Positions 1 to 6,731 of a stretch of 19,266 nucleotides of DNA are shown here, piece by piece (the first letter of the stretch is position 1; each line of letters starts with the position of its first letter). The notes under the pieces were generated by a model. The model was not told the origin of the DNA. It made no database searches and was given only the letters and a program-made list of their open reading frames with translations. Origin of the DNA: Candidatus Gastranaerophilales bacterium (GTDB lineage Bacteria > Cyanobacteriota > Vampirovibrionia > Gastranaerophilales > Gastranaerophilaceae); contig QAMI01000053.1 of the NCBI GenBank assembly GCA_003150395.1, positions 1-19,266 of the forward strand. The letters run 5' to 3'. The translations under genes and the position numbers were made by a program.

Positions 1-94
1 GGGGGAGGGGCTGCTAGTGTCCAATGTCTGTAAGTGTTTTCCTAATTTGCTAAAATTCTTATAAAATTAGAGTTTAAGTTTTTATATATTTATG

Positions 95-104
95 CCGTTA
101 ACGG
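95..104. promoter_or_regulatory. 10-bp perfect palindrome upstream of the first gene
   Basis: CCGTTAACGG is a perfect palindrome and the most GC-rich spot in an AT-rich leader, 43 bases before the start codon at 148. It could be an operator for the gene at 148-1926. No convincing -35/-10 pair is visible; TATAAA at 60-65 is the best -10 candidate. Function is inference only. Confidence 0.25.
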
Positions 105-147
105 GAATATGATGTGTATGAGAAAAATTTAAAAGGAGAAACTTCTG

Positions 148-1926
148 ATGGGTATCGGCGACAATGTTGGTGTGAACAAAACTGGCAGTGATTCACTGTA
201 TGTGAAAAAGAAAAAAGAAGAAGAGTTGAAACTTCAAAAACCGGATACAACTGCTTTAATGAAAGCTGAATTACAAAGGTTGAATAATGCGGTGAGTTCA
301 GAACAAAAAACTCCTAAGGAATTTACTTTTGCTCGCTTTTCAACAGATAATATGACAGATGAGGAGGTTGAAAGACTTTCTCAGGAATGGCTTGCAACCC
401 CATCGCCGGCTAACAATACAGAAACAACAGATGTAGAAACCGAAACTGCAGCTCAAGTTCAACAAGACGAAGCTGCTGAAGAAACTCCGGAAACCGAACA
501 AAATACGCCTCCGGAACCAGGTTCGCCTGACAGATATAAAGGTGAAAACAAACCCGCTGCAACTGCAAACTGGGCGGATTTGAACGGAAAATATTTTGAA
601 GTAATTGATGAGCCTGATGCAAACGGAAAACTTCCCACACGCCCTATTCATGGTGAAATCAAAGTCGAAGGCGAAGCCAAAAACGAAGAGAATCCAAAGA
701 AATTCACAATTACAGACAAAGATAACGGCGTGACTTATACCTTTGAACTTGATGAGAGTGTTGAAGACAAAGTAATGTACAAATGTACATCAGGCAAAGG
801 TGCTTATTCCAAAGGCAATTCGTATGAACTAAGAACAATCAACGGTGTCCCAATGCTTGTTCAAATGAGCGATATGGAAGGTCATGGCACAAGTATTGGT
901 AAAACTGGCGCACCAAAACCAACTACTCCTCCAAAAGATTCTACCCCTGTAGAAGATACCCCTCCGGCAGAGGACACGCCGCCCACTCAAGATGCTCCGC
1001 CAGTTGAAGGTGAAGACAATTTGACACCTAAACAACGTCAAGCAAAAATTGATGAGGATGCAGCTTCACTTGAGCCTGATTTGACGCCTAAAATGAAAAT
1101 TGATGAAGAATTAAAAGCTAAAGCAGAGGCTATTAGCAAAGCTATGCAAGAGGCTCCGGTAGTCGCAAAAGATATCAAAAACGAACTTGAAGCATTCTGG
1201 ACTAACAATGCTAATGCTCGTGACCTTATTGCAAAAATTACACCTGAAAATGCAGCACATGTAATTGCGCAATATTCTGAAATCGCTGATAAAATTGATG
1301 ATGTTATGGGTATGGACACAGCAGATATCTACAAAAATTTGTACACTCCGTTAAAGGCTCGTTTAAAAGAACTTGGGCTTGCGGATCCATTTGGAGAGGG
1401 CAAAACGCTTTCAGAAAATGCAAATCTCGATGGTATGAAAGAATGGATAAACAAAGCATCATTGGCTATATTAGAAAAAGAAAAAGAAATCAACGAGCAA
1501 GCTCTTAATAATCAACAAGAAGTCAAAGAAGAACAAGAAACTCTTGAAGAAATAAAAACAAAAGCTAAACCTGTTATAGATAAAGCAAACAAATCCCTTG
1601 CCGAAGCCATAAATGCAGAGCCGAAACTTAAGATTGAAAGATATGATAACGGTAATGGCGATGAATATGTAAAGCTACCTGATGGTCGTGAAATAGCTGT
1701 TGAACGTAATAATCATGGTGAAATCATTGCGGTTTATATAGATGCCGATAATGATACAAGAGTCTATGATGTTATATATTCTTCAGAGGCCGCATATGTA
1801 GATATCGATAACTCAAATGATAATTTTGAATTCGGGCTTAGCAATGATCGTTATGATTTTGAAAAAGTCTTGGAACTTGCCAAACGAATATTCGGCGAAA
1901 AACCTGCACCACAAACTGAAGAATAA
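148..1926 (+). CDS. Large acidic protein of unknown function with two Pro/Glu/Asp-rich linkers
   Basis: Not recognised. The 592-residue product starts at an ATG preceded by a good Shine-Dalgarno (AAAAGGAGAA at 131-140). It has no signal peptide or membrane segment and a single Cys (residue 213). The layout is: a charged N-terminus with a KKKKEEE run near residue 20; an acidic Thr/Pro/Glu linker at about 83-137; a compact segment at about 140-250 (beginning NWADLNGKYFEV); a Pro/Asp linker at about 254-292 with repeated units of the type TPPAED and APPVEG; a helical, probably coiled-coil stretch at about 315-490 rich in Glu, Lys and Ala; and a C-terminal segment at about 493-580 containing a DADND turn and many Asp/Asn. 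This looks like a modular cytoplasmic or surface-associated structural protein. It is a single-gene unit closed by the hairpin at 1938-1972. No function is assigned. Confidence 0.85.
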   Translation: MGIGDNVGVNKTGSDSLYVKKKKEEELKLQKPDTTALMKAELQRLNNAVSSEQKTPKEFTFARFSTDNMTDEEVERLSQEWLATPSPANNTETTDVETETAAQVQQDEAAEETPETEQNTPPEPGSPDRYKGENKPAATANWADLNGKYFEVIDEPDANGKLPTRPIHGEIKVEGEAKNEENPKKFTITDKDNGVTYTFELDESVEDKVMYKCTSGKGAYSKGNSYELRTINGVPMLVQMSDMEGHGTSIGKTGAPKPTTPPKDSTPVEDTPPAEDTPPTQDAPPVEGEDNLTPKQRQAKIDEDAASLEPDLTPKMKIDEELKAKAEAISKAMQEAPVVAKDIKNELEAFWTNNANARDLIAKITPENAAHVIAQYSEIADKIDDVMGMDTADIYKNLYTPLKARLKELGLADPFGEGKTLSENANLDGMKEWINKASLAILEKEKEINEQALNNQQEVKEEQETLEEIKTKAKPVIDKANKSLAEAINAEPKLKIERYDNGNGDEYVKLPDGREIAVERNNHGEIIAVYIDADNDTRVYDVIYSSEAAYVDIDNSNDNFEFGLSNDRYDFEKVLELAKRIFGEKPAPQTEE

Positions 1927-1937
1927 CTCACAATGTA

Positions 1938-1972
1938 AAAGAACAAGGGCTTCAATTTAGCCCTTGTTCTTT
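1938..1972 (+). terminator. Intrinsic terminator-type hairpin after the acidic protein gene
   Basis: A perfect 14-bp stem (AAAGAACAAGGGCT at 1938-1951 with its complement at 1959-1972) around a 7-base loop begins 11 bases after the stop codon. The following T-run is short (TTCTTTATAAT). On the minus strand the hairpin is followed by TTTTACATTG, so it may also help end the apt transcript arriving from the right. Confidence 0.8.
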
Positions 1973-1990
1973 ATAATGCTCATTTATTCT

Positions 1991-2026
1991 GTCATTCAGA
2001 GGCACAATGTGCCGAAGAATCTTTTT
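1991..2026. repeat. REP-like imperfect palindrome between convergent genes
   Basis: GTCATTCAGAGGCAC...GTGCCGAAGAATC forms an interrupted palindrome: GGCAC/GTGCC core (2001-2005 and 2009-2013) around AAT, then a 3-base mismatch, then ATTC/GAAT outer arms. It lies between the terminator at 1938-1972 and the apt stop at 2038. The form resembles the CATTC-type dispersed palindromic repeats seen between genes in many bacterial genomes. Only one copy is in this window, so the repeat status is inferred from resemblance. On the minus strand it could act as a 3' hairpin for apt. Confidence 0.45.
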
Positions 2027-2037
2027 ACGTTTTTTCT

Positions 2038-2568
2038 TTAATATTTCAACATCGAAACAATCTTTGGTGCATCAACAAGTTTTTCTCTGCCATTTAGGTC
2101 TTCTAACTCGATTAAGAAAGCTATTCCAACAAGGTTTGCACCGGTTTTCTTAACGAGTTTGCAGGCCGCTTCGGCTGTTCCGCCTGTTGCAAGCAAATCA
2201 TCCACAATTAAAACATTTGCTCCTTCCGGCAGCGCGTCTTTGTGAATTTCAATTTTATCAGTTCCGTATTCAAGGTCATATTCTTGAGAATAGGTTTCGG
2301 CCGGAAGTTTTTTAGGCTTTCTGATAGGCACAAAGCCGGCATTCATTTTATAAGCCATTGGCATTCCGAAAATAAATCCGCGAGACTCAATCCCTGCGAT
2401 ATAATCAATTTTAATCTCCTTGAATTCATCGCAAAGGTAATCTATCATAACCTTTAAAGTTTCCGGGTCTTTCAGCGCTGTTGTGATGTCGCGGAAAATT
2501 ATACCGGGTTTTGGGAAATCCAATACATCTCTTATTTTGCTTTTTACATCGGTAATAGTCTGTGTCAT
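2038..2568 (-). CDS. apt: Adenine phosphoribosyltransferase
   Basis: Cytoplasmic purine-salvage enzyme converting adenine and PRPP to AMP and pyrophosphate. The 176-residue length is typical for Apt. The N-terminus has the family pattern FPKPGIIFRDITTAL (residues 18-32), ESRGF at 61-65 and the PRPP-binding loop VLIVDDLLATGGTA at 119-132. The start is supported by AAAGGAGAAAAA directly before the ATG. It lies 40 bases downstream of the glycosyltransferase gene (2609-3952) on the same strand with no hairpin between, so the two are probably co-transcribed, although the functions are unrelated. Downstream lie the REP-like palindrome and the bidirectional hairpin. Nothing is missing from the active site. 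Confidence 0.96.
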   Translation of the reverse strand: MTQTITDVKSKIRDVLDFPKPGIIFRDITTALKDPETLKVMIDYLCDEFKEIKIDYIAGIESRGFIFGMPMAYKMNAGFVPIRKPKKLPAETYSQEYDLEYGTDKIEIHKDALPEGANVLIVDDLLATGGTAEAACKLVKKTGANLVGIAFLIELEDLNGREKLVDAPKIVSMLKY

Positions 2569-2608
2569 TTTTTCTCCTTTAATTTGTTTACTGCATGGGG
2601 TGAGCAGT

Positions 2609-3952
2609 TTATATTTTTAGTAAATTTTTGTTTTCTTCATTAATATTTTCTTGTTCTTCCATAACCAGTCCGTGTGCTGTTTTACCCCAGTTCATATCTT
2701 TTTTGCAGAAAAGAATCTTGAATGCGATAAAAAGTACAAGCGGAAACCATATTATCAAAAGATATATTGAAGTTTGCAACGCTTCAAATGCTGCGTCAAA
2801 ACGCGGCATATTATCATAACGTCTGAGGGCATATCTTGCGGCTAAGAAAAAGCCAAGTCCGATTAACCCGCCCAGAACGATTGATGAATACAATGTTTGA
2901 GTCGGTGCGTCTTTTGCCAAAACCTTGAATACTCTTATCAAAAGTTCCATGATGAACCAGCCAGGCATAATAAATTCTGACACATAAGCTGTCATATCAA
3001 GGCTTGCGCGTAAAGACATTTTTCTTGAAAATAATACATCTTCAAAATATTCAAGATATCTTCTGATTGTGCCCTCAATCCAGCGTCTGCGCTGCCTGTA
3101 CAACGGCCAAAGATAAATAATTCCTTCTTCATAAACTATTGCATTCGGACAAAATCTTATATTCCAGCCTTTTATATGAAGCCGTGTTGACATATCCAAA
3201 TCGTCTGTAATTGTATAATTATTCCATCCGCCGATATCTTCAATTGCTTCGCGTTTTATAAGTTCACCATTTCCGCGAAGTTCAACAGCTCCTTTAACAG
3301 AGTCGCGTCCAACCTGGAAATGCGTATCCATTGTATATTCATTATTCTGGCATCGAGTTAAGAGATTGTAGTTTTTATTTCTTATTACTTTTCTTGCCTG
3401 AACAGCTCCGACATCTTTTGGTTCAAGTTCTGGAATGAGTTTTTTTAAAAAATCAGGCTCAACTGTGGCATCTGCGTCAAAAACCAGTATCGCCTCGCCT
3501 TTGGCAATCTTCATTGCGTCATTAAGAACAGCTGATTTGCCTGGAAATGCGTTCTTGTCTCTGATTAGTGCAGTTATATTTTCATAGTGTTTTTCAAGCT
3601 CCTTAATTACATTTGCTGTGTTATCTGAGCTTCTGTCATCTATTAAAATAATCTCAAAGTTTGGATAATCAATATTTAAAATGTTTGCAACAGTATGTTC
3701 AATAACAGATTCTTCATTGTGACATGGAACCATAATTGTTACAAAGGGTTTATAATTTTCATTAACAATTTTAGGGTGTTTTTGCAGCTGCCGTTTTTTT
3801 AATTTGTAAGCCAAATTCATAAATACAACATAAATAGTCATTGCCGTGCACAAAAACGCCAATCCCCAAAGCGTATTAAAATAACTCTGGAAAATGTATA
3901 TAAATACTGCCATTCCGACGACTATTGCAAGTAAAACCAAGCGTTCTTTCAT
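2609..3952 (-). CDS. Membrane-bound processive family 2 glycosyltransferase (PgaC/hyaluronan-synthase/BcsA type)
   Basis: The 447-residue protein has the signatures of processive GT2 enzymes: a GT-A entry at VPCHNE (75-80), IDDRSS (104-109), the DxD metal site FDADA (158-162), TDDLD (249-253, the TED-like catalytic base) and QRRRW (287-291, acceptor/product motif). Two membrane segments lie at the N-terminus (about 5-21 and 29-46) and about three in the C-terminal third (about 325-342, 355-373, 392-414). This layout matches enzymes that polymerise and pass a beta-linked polysaccharide through the membrane; the sugar cannot be read from sequence. The long stretch before TDDLD (RGNGELIKRE) is typical of N-acetylglucosaminyl- or glucosyl-polymerising members. 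A weak Shine-Dalgarno (TGAGG) precedes the ATG, and apt follows in the same direction. It stands alone, without the deacetylase or export partners that accompany PgaC. Confidence 0.9.
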   Translation of the reverse strand: MKERLVLLAIVVGMAVFIYIFQSYFNTLWGLAFLCTAMTIYVVFMNLAYKLKKRQLQKHPKIVNENYKPFVTIMVPCHNEESVIEHTVANILNIDYPNFEIILIDDRSSDNTANVIKELEKHYENITALIRDKNAFPGKSAVLNDAMKIAKGEAILVFDADATVEPDFLKKLIPELEPKDVGAVQARKVIRNKNYNLLTRCQNNEYTMDTHFQVGRDSVKGAVELRGNGELIKREAIEDIGGWNNYTITDDLDMSTRLHIKGWNIRFCPNAIVYEEGIIYLWPLYRQRRRWIEGTIRRYLEYFEDVLFSRKMSLRASLDMTAYVSEFIMPGWFIMELLIRVFKVLAKDAPTQTLYSSIVLGGLIGLGFFLAARYALRRYDNMPRFDAAFEALQTSIYLLIIWFPLVLFIAFKILFCKKDMNWGKTAHGLVMEEQENINEENKNLLKI

Positions 3953-4017
3953 TCTCTAACCTCATTCAGGAACATCAATATACCCTAACTTATCTCCACT
4001 ATTCAGCTTCCTATAAT

Positions 4018-4047
4018 ATTGTATCAGAAAAATATTTTAATAGACAA
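4018..4047 (-). promoter_or_regulatory. Candidate promoter for the glycosyltransferase-apt unit
   Basis: Read on the minus strand: TTGTCT (4047 to 4042), an 18-base spacer, then TACAAT (4023 to 4018). Transcription would begin near 4011, giving a leader of about 58 bases before the ATG at 3952. It fits sigma-70-like consensus but is unconfirmed. Confidence 0.5.
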
Positions 4048-4082
4048 AATCAACTTTTTAATGTAAAAATTCCTTAAAATAC

Positions 4083-4110
4083 TTGCATATATTTGAGTTT
4101 TGGCTATAAT
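4083..4110 (+). promoter_or_regulatory. Sigma-70-like promoter of the HU gene
   Basis: TTGCAT at 4083-4088 and a perfect TATAAT at 4105-4110, 16 bases apart, precede the HU gene. The strong ribosome-binding site AAAGGAG (4129-4135) follows with 8 bases to the ATG. This suits a highly expressed nucleoid protein. Confidence 0.75.
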
Positions 4111-4143
4111 AAAGCATGTACATAAAATAAAGGAGTTTTTATT

Positions 4144-4422
4144 ATGAACAAAGAAGAGTTAGTACAAGAAGTTGCAAAAAAAGCTAATGTTACACAAAAA
4201 GAAGCTGCTGAAGTTATCACAGCTTGGGTTGATACAATCCAAAAAACAGTTGCTAAAGGCAAAAAAGTAACTTTAGTTGGTTTCGGTACTTTTGAAGCAC
4301 GTAAAAGAGCTGCAAGAACTGGACGTAATCCGCAAACAGGTAAAGAATTGAAAATTCCTGCAAAAACTGTTCCGGCATTTTCAGCAGGTAAAAAATTCAA
4401 AACTATTGTTAACGGAAAATAG
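4144..4422 (+). CDS. hup: HU-family nucleoid DNA-binding protein
   Basis: The 92-residue protein is full length for HU. It has the N-terminal helices (MNKEELVQEVAKKANVTQKE), the GFGTFE turn (46-51), and the DNA-contacting beta-arm with RNPQTGKELKIPA (61-73), including the proline at the arm tip that intercalates and bends DNA. The C-terminus (PAFSAGKKFKTIVN) is canonical. HU dimers bind DNA without strong sequence preference and shape the nucleoid. It is monocistronic, with a clear promoter upstream and a terminator at 4446-4474. The RNPQTG form is found in both HU and IHF; the absence of an adjacent partner gene and the overall pattern favour a homodimeric HU. Confidence 0.96.
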   Translation: MNKEELVQEVAKKANVTQKEAAEVITAWVDTIQKTVAKGKKVTLVGFGTFEARKRAARTGRNPQTGKELKIPAKTVPAFSAGKKFKTIVNGK

Positions 4423-4445
4423 TTTGTGATAATACAAAAGGTTTT

Positions 4446-4474
4446 GCGCTCGTCATTTGACGGGCGCATTTTTT
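4446..4474 (+). terminator. Intrinsic terminator of the HU gene
   Basis: GCGCTCGTC (4446-4454) pairs with GACGGGCGC (4459-4467) through one G-U pair across an ATTT loop. It is followed by ATTTTTT at 4468-4474. It lies 24 bases after the HU stop. Confidence 0.92.
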
Positions 4475-4525
4475 AATGTTTTTATACTATTTACAATTTT
4501 CAAAAAATGTATTAAACTTTAACTT

Positions 4526-5308
4526 ATGGAATTAACAGTATTAGTAGACAACAGTACGCAAAAAGATTATGATTTACGTGCAGAGTTTGGGCTTTCGATT
4601 TTGCTTGAGGACGAATTTCATAAAGTTATTTTTGATTGCGGTTACAGTGACGTTTTTATAAAGAACGCATATCATATGGGGATTGAACTTGCGGATGTTA
4701 CTGATATTGTTCTTTCTCACAGTCATAATGACCACACGGGAGGTTTTTTGTGGCTTCAAAATCTTTATAAAAAACTTTTAAAAGTTGGATTTGTAATAAA
4801 TAATAAGAGGTTGATTGTTCATCCCTACATTTTTCAACCGCATTTGGATGAAAACTTTGAAAACATTGGGTTTCCTGGTGATGAAAGCTCTATAGGAGAC
4901 TTTTTCGAAATAGCTTATACAAAAGAGCCATATCACATTACAGAAAATCTGATATATCTCGGAGAATTTCCTGTATCAGAGAGCAGTGAAGACCCTGATG
5001 AATCCGCGCTTGTTTACACGTCAGCTAAAGGTCTGGTAATAATCTCAGGCTGCGCGCATGCAGGGCTGGCTAACATAGTTGAGTATGCTAAACAGGTTAC
5101 AAATCAGCATAAAATCTATGCTATAATTGGCGGAGTTCATCTTTTAGAAAAATCCGATAATGAAGTTAAAAAACTTGGTATATATTTGCAGAGACAGGGT
5201 GTTCAAATGCTGTTTCCGTGCCACTGCTGTGATTTAAGGGCTAAGATTATTTTATCAAAATATGTTCCGGTAAAAGAAGCATATTCCGGATTTAAAATGA
5301 GCTTTTAA
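4526..5308 (+). CDS. MBL-fold metallohydrolase (COG1237-like)
   Basis: The 260-residue protein is a single metallo-beta-lactamase fold. The metal-binding motif HSHNDH is at 65-70 followed by TGG. GCAHAG (175-180) and GGVHL (202-206) supply the later His ligands, and a CHCC cluster (232-235) near the C-terminus is typical of the subgroup related to the archaeal enzymes annotated as dihydropterin ribofuranosylaminobenzene phosphate synthase. No signal peptide is present, so it is cytoplasmic. The substrate cannot be deduced. There is no clear Shine-Dalgarno before the ATG; the only nearby upstream ATG (4507) runs straight into a stop, so this start stands. The gene converges with the pilin-like gene at 5311, with only two bases between their stop codons. 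It is not a secreted antibiotic-hydrolysing beta-lactamase. Confidence 0.87.
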   Translation: MELTVLVDNSTQKDYDLRAEFGLSILLEDEFHKVIFDCGYSDVFIKNAYHMGIELADVTDIVLSHSHNDHTGGFLWLQNLYKKLLKVGFVINNKRLIVHPYIFQPHLDENFENIGFPGDESSIGDFFEIAYTKEPYHITENLIYLGEFPVSESSEDPDESALVYTSAKGLVIISGCAHAGLANIVEYAKQVTNQHKIYAIIGGVHLLEKSDNEVKKLGIYLQRQGVQMLFPCHCCDLRAKIILSKYVPVKEAYSGFKMSF

Positions 5309-5321
5309 ATTTATTTCGGAA
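5284..5321. terminator. Bulged hairpin spanning two convergent stop codons
   Basis: TTCCGG plus ATTTAAAA (5284-5297) pairs with TTTTAAAT (5303-5310) and TCGGAA (5316-5321), with a 5-base bulge at 5311-5315 and one G-U pair. It covers the ends of both the MBL gene and the converging pilin-like gene. It is AT-rich, so a shared bidirectional transcript end is only a possibility. Confidence 0.35.
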
Positions 5322-6072
5322 GATTTTTAAAATAATCCTTGTCATTGAGCGCTTTGTAAGTACATCCGGCTCCGTTTAGACTATTTGTTGACGATTGAGA
5401 GCAATATTTGTCTGTTTTGCTGTAATAGTTAGTATTTGGTGCACCCATCGGCAGCAATGTTCCTTTGTCATTTATCTGAAACATAAACAAATCATGTCCT
5501 AATCTATTAGGGTTTTTGTTATAGCCGTTTACATCGACGGATATATCCAACCTGACGCCAGTTCCACTGTTTTCAATTAAAACAAGAATGCCATCATTAA
5601 GTACAAATTGACCGTCATCAAAGAGGTTAATATTTATATCTCTTTGACCGTTATAAGTTTTGTATTTTCTTGCCTTGCTTGCATCTCCGAGGAAGCCGCT
5701 TCCGGTTGTGTTTGGAATGCAAGCGCTGTTTGAGTCTGATGCGCCAAGTCCACAGTCTTCAATTACTTGAAGATATTTCATTAATATGGTTTTCAATTCA
5801 TATATTTTAAGATTTTCCGGTGTAGCTCGTTCGCCGCTCTGAGCCTGATGCATGTCTAATGCCTGTCCAATTACTGAATAACTGCGTTTTAATCCGGCTT
5901 CAAGCTGTTTGTTTCTGCTGTTATTTATAACTGTGGGTAAGGTCATGGCTGCAACTACTCCAATAATTCCGAGTGTGATAAGAACTTCCGCTAATGTAAA
6001 CGAGTCTTGATATTTATAGGCAGAGATATCTACGTGTGTAGCACCTTCAGCAAAAGTAAACACTTTTTTCAT
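5311..6072 (-). CDS. Type IV pilin-like / pseudopilin protein (copy 1)
   Basis: The 253-residue protein has a class III prepilin signal: FTLAEVLITLGIIG begins at residue 25, after a 24-residue leader ending in Ser, with Glu at mature position +5 (residue 29) and the hydrophobic helix to about 48. A prepilin peptidase would cut before Phe25; Ser rather than Gly at -1 is unusual. The globular domain has a Cys pair region (107-118) and a C-terminal motif VDVNGYNKNPNRLGHD (179-194), followed by FMFQI and a KNLP ending. All three features recur in copy 2. The leader itself contains a near-repeat of the pilin motif, FTFAEG at 5-10. AAAGG before the ATG supports the start. It is divergent from the XRE regulator at 6174, with four ACGTAT boxes between. 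It is probably a minor pilin or pseudopilin; the assembly machinery is not in this window. Confidence 0.88.
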   Translation of the reverse strand: MKKVFTFAEGATHVDISAYKYQDSFTLAEVLITLGIIGVVAAMTLPTVINNSRNKQLEAGLKRSYSVIGQALDMHQAQSGERATPENLKIYELKTILMKYLQVIEDCGLGASDSNSACIPNTTGSGFLGDASKARKYKTYNGQRDININLFDDGQFVLNDGILVLIENSGTGVRLDISVDVNGYNKNPNRLGHDLFMFQINDKGTLLPMGAPNTNYYSKTDKYCSQSSTNSLNGAGCTYKALNDKDYFKNLPK

Positions 6073-6122
6073 AATTAAACCTTTCTTTTTTCATATAATA
6101 ATTTATTGATTGTATTTTTTAT

Positions 6123-6175
6123 ACGTATCAACCGTACGTATATTTGTCTTGAGCTTACGTATAGACTGTACGTAT
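6123..6175. promoter_or_regulatory. Four-box ACGTAT operator between pilin copy 1 and its XRE regulator
   Basis: ACGTAT occurs at 6123-6128, 6136-6141, 6157-6162 and 6170-6175. The start-to-start spacings are 13, 21 and 13 bases, so the boxes form two identical ACGTAT-N7-ACGTAT pairs. Three of the four extend to TACGTA palindromes. The last box contains the first two bases of the XRE start codon (ATG at 6174), and no Shine-Dalgarno is visible there. This is the expected arrangement for an autoregulated XRE repressor that also controls the divergent pilin gene; the binding protein is inferred. Confidence 0.7.
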
Positions 6176-6392
6176 GAGCTATGATTTCTATAAAAATCTA
6201 GGCAGAAATATCAAGGCACGCCGCAAAGTTCTAGGTTTAACACAGCAGCAGCTTGCCGATAAGATGGATATTTCTCTAAATTTTATGGGAAAAATAGAAG
6301 TCGCTTTTTCTAAACCTTCGCTTGATACTTTAATAGAATTCGCAGATGTACTAGAAACTACAGTCAGTGATTTGACTAAATTTGATAATTAA
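6174..6392 (+). CDS. Small XRE-family helix-turn-helix regulator (copy 1)
   Basis: The 72-residue protein is almost nothing but a helix-turn-helix domain of the lambda-Cro/XRE type (about residues 8-65): LGRNIKARRKVLGLTQQQLA, then the recognition helix around ISLNFMGKIE, then PSLDTLIEFADVLET. There is no sensor or oligomerisation domain. The ATG lies inside the fourth ACGTAT box and has no ribosome-binding site, so the message may be leaderless or weakly translated; a downstream start would cut into the domain. It is divergent from the pilin-like gene at 5311-6072 and probably represses both promoters. It is followed after 13 bases by the rpmI promoter. A second, independent pilin/XRE pair occurs at 8499-9722. 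Confidence 0.9.
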   Translation: MSYDFYKNLGRNIKARRKVLGLTQQQLADKMDISLNFMGKIEVAFSKPSLDTLIEFADVLETTVSDLTKFDN

Positions 6393-6405
6393 AGTTTACA
6401 ATCGC

Positions 6406-6434
6406 TTGCAATTAAAACTTTCTCGTAATACAAT
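6406..6434 (+). promoter_or_regulatory. Sigma-70-like promoter of rpmI-rplT
   Basis: TTGCAA (6406-6411), a 17-base spacer, then TACAAT (6429-6434). Transcription would start near 6441, giving a leader of about 72 bases before rpmI. Confidence 0.75.
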
Positions 6435-6440
6435 AAAATC

Positions 6441-6512
6441 AGCCGAAAGTTTCATGGCTTTGGTATGCCTGAAGCTGATTCGTTAATACTTAACCAAAAA
6501 AAGGAGAAGAAA
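6441..6512 (+). promoter_or_regulatory. 5' leader of rpmI-rplT with alternative short pairings
   Basis: The predicted leader begins AGCCGAAAG and can pair either AGCC with GGCT (6441-6444 with 6456-6459) or CC-AAAG with CTTTGG further on. At the DNA level AATCAGC (6437-6443) is complemented by GCTGATT (6474-6480). L20 is known to autoregulate its own operon through leader RNA in Escherichia coli and Bacillus, so a similar control is possible here, but no recognised L20-leader structure could be confirmed by eye. The leader ends in the Shine-Dalgarno AAGGAGAAGA (6501-6510). Confidence 0.3.
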
Positions 6513-6722
6513 ATGCCAAAAATGAAAACACACAGATCTGCTGCTAAACGCTACAAAGTTACAGCAACAGGCAAAATTACAAGAAGAAAAGCAGGTATAG
6601 GCCACTTGCTCCAACACAAATCTTCTTCCAGAAAACGCAGACTTTTCTCGGTTGAACAGATTTCAGATGCACAGGTAAAATTGGTATCTCATGAGTTACC
6701 ATACAAGAAGTATTCAAGATAG
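6513..6722 (+). CDS. rpmI: 50S ribosomal protein L35
   Basis: The 69-residue basic protein has the L35 pattern MPKMKTHRSAAKRYKVTATGK, then RRKAGIGHLLQHKSSSRKRR and a C-terminal HELPYKKYSR-type end. The ATG at 6513 is chosen because it follows AAGGAGAAGA at 6501-6510 and gives the canonical MPKMKTHRSA start. An in-frame ATG at 6465 would add 16 residues unlike any L35 and lies within the predicted leader. L35 is a large-subunit protein. The stop codon TAG overlaps the ribosome-binding site of rplT (AGGAG at 6721-6725), so the two are translationally close. The usual upstream partner infC is not adjacent. Confidence 0.96.
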   Translation: MPKMKTHRSAAKRYKVTATGKITRRKAGIGHLLQHKSSSRKRRLFSVEQISDAQVKLVSHELPYKKYSR

Positions 6723-6731
6723 GAGCAAACA

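Noticed and set aside
1..147. The 3' end of another gene at the left edge
   Set aside because: All three plus-strand frames meet a stop within the first 63 bases and nothing recognisable is encoded.
340..1319. Several open frames on the minus strand inside the acidic protein gene
   Set aside because: They lack ribosome-binding sites, have unnatural composition and are antisense shadows of the long coding frame.
4526..5308. Antibiotic-resistance beta-lactamase
   Set aside because: It has no signal peptide, and the GCAHAG and CHCC pattern fits the cytoplasmic COG1237-like MBL subgroup, not class B beta-lactamases.
6123..6175. A short CRISPR-like or iteron array
   Set aside because: The repeat unit is only 6 bases and occurs four times between divergent genes next to a regulator; operator boxes explain it better. 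No rep gene is nearby.
6465..6512. A 16-residue N-terminal extension of L35 from an upstream in-frame ATG
   Set aside because: The strong ribosome-binding site at 6501-6510 lies inside this extension, and MPKMKTHRSA is the canonical L35 start.
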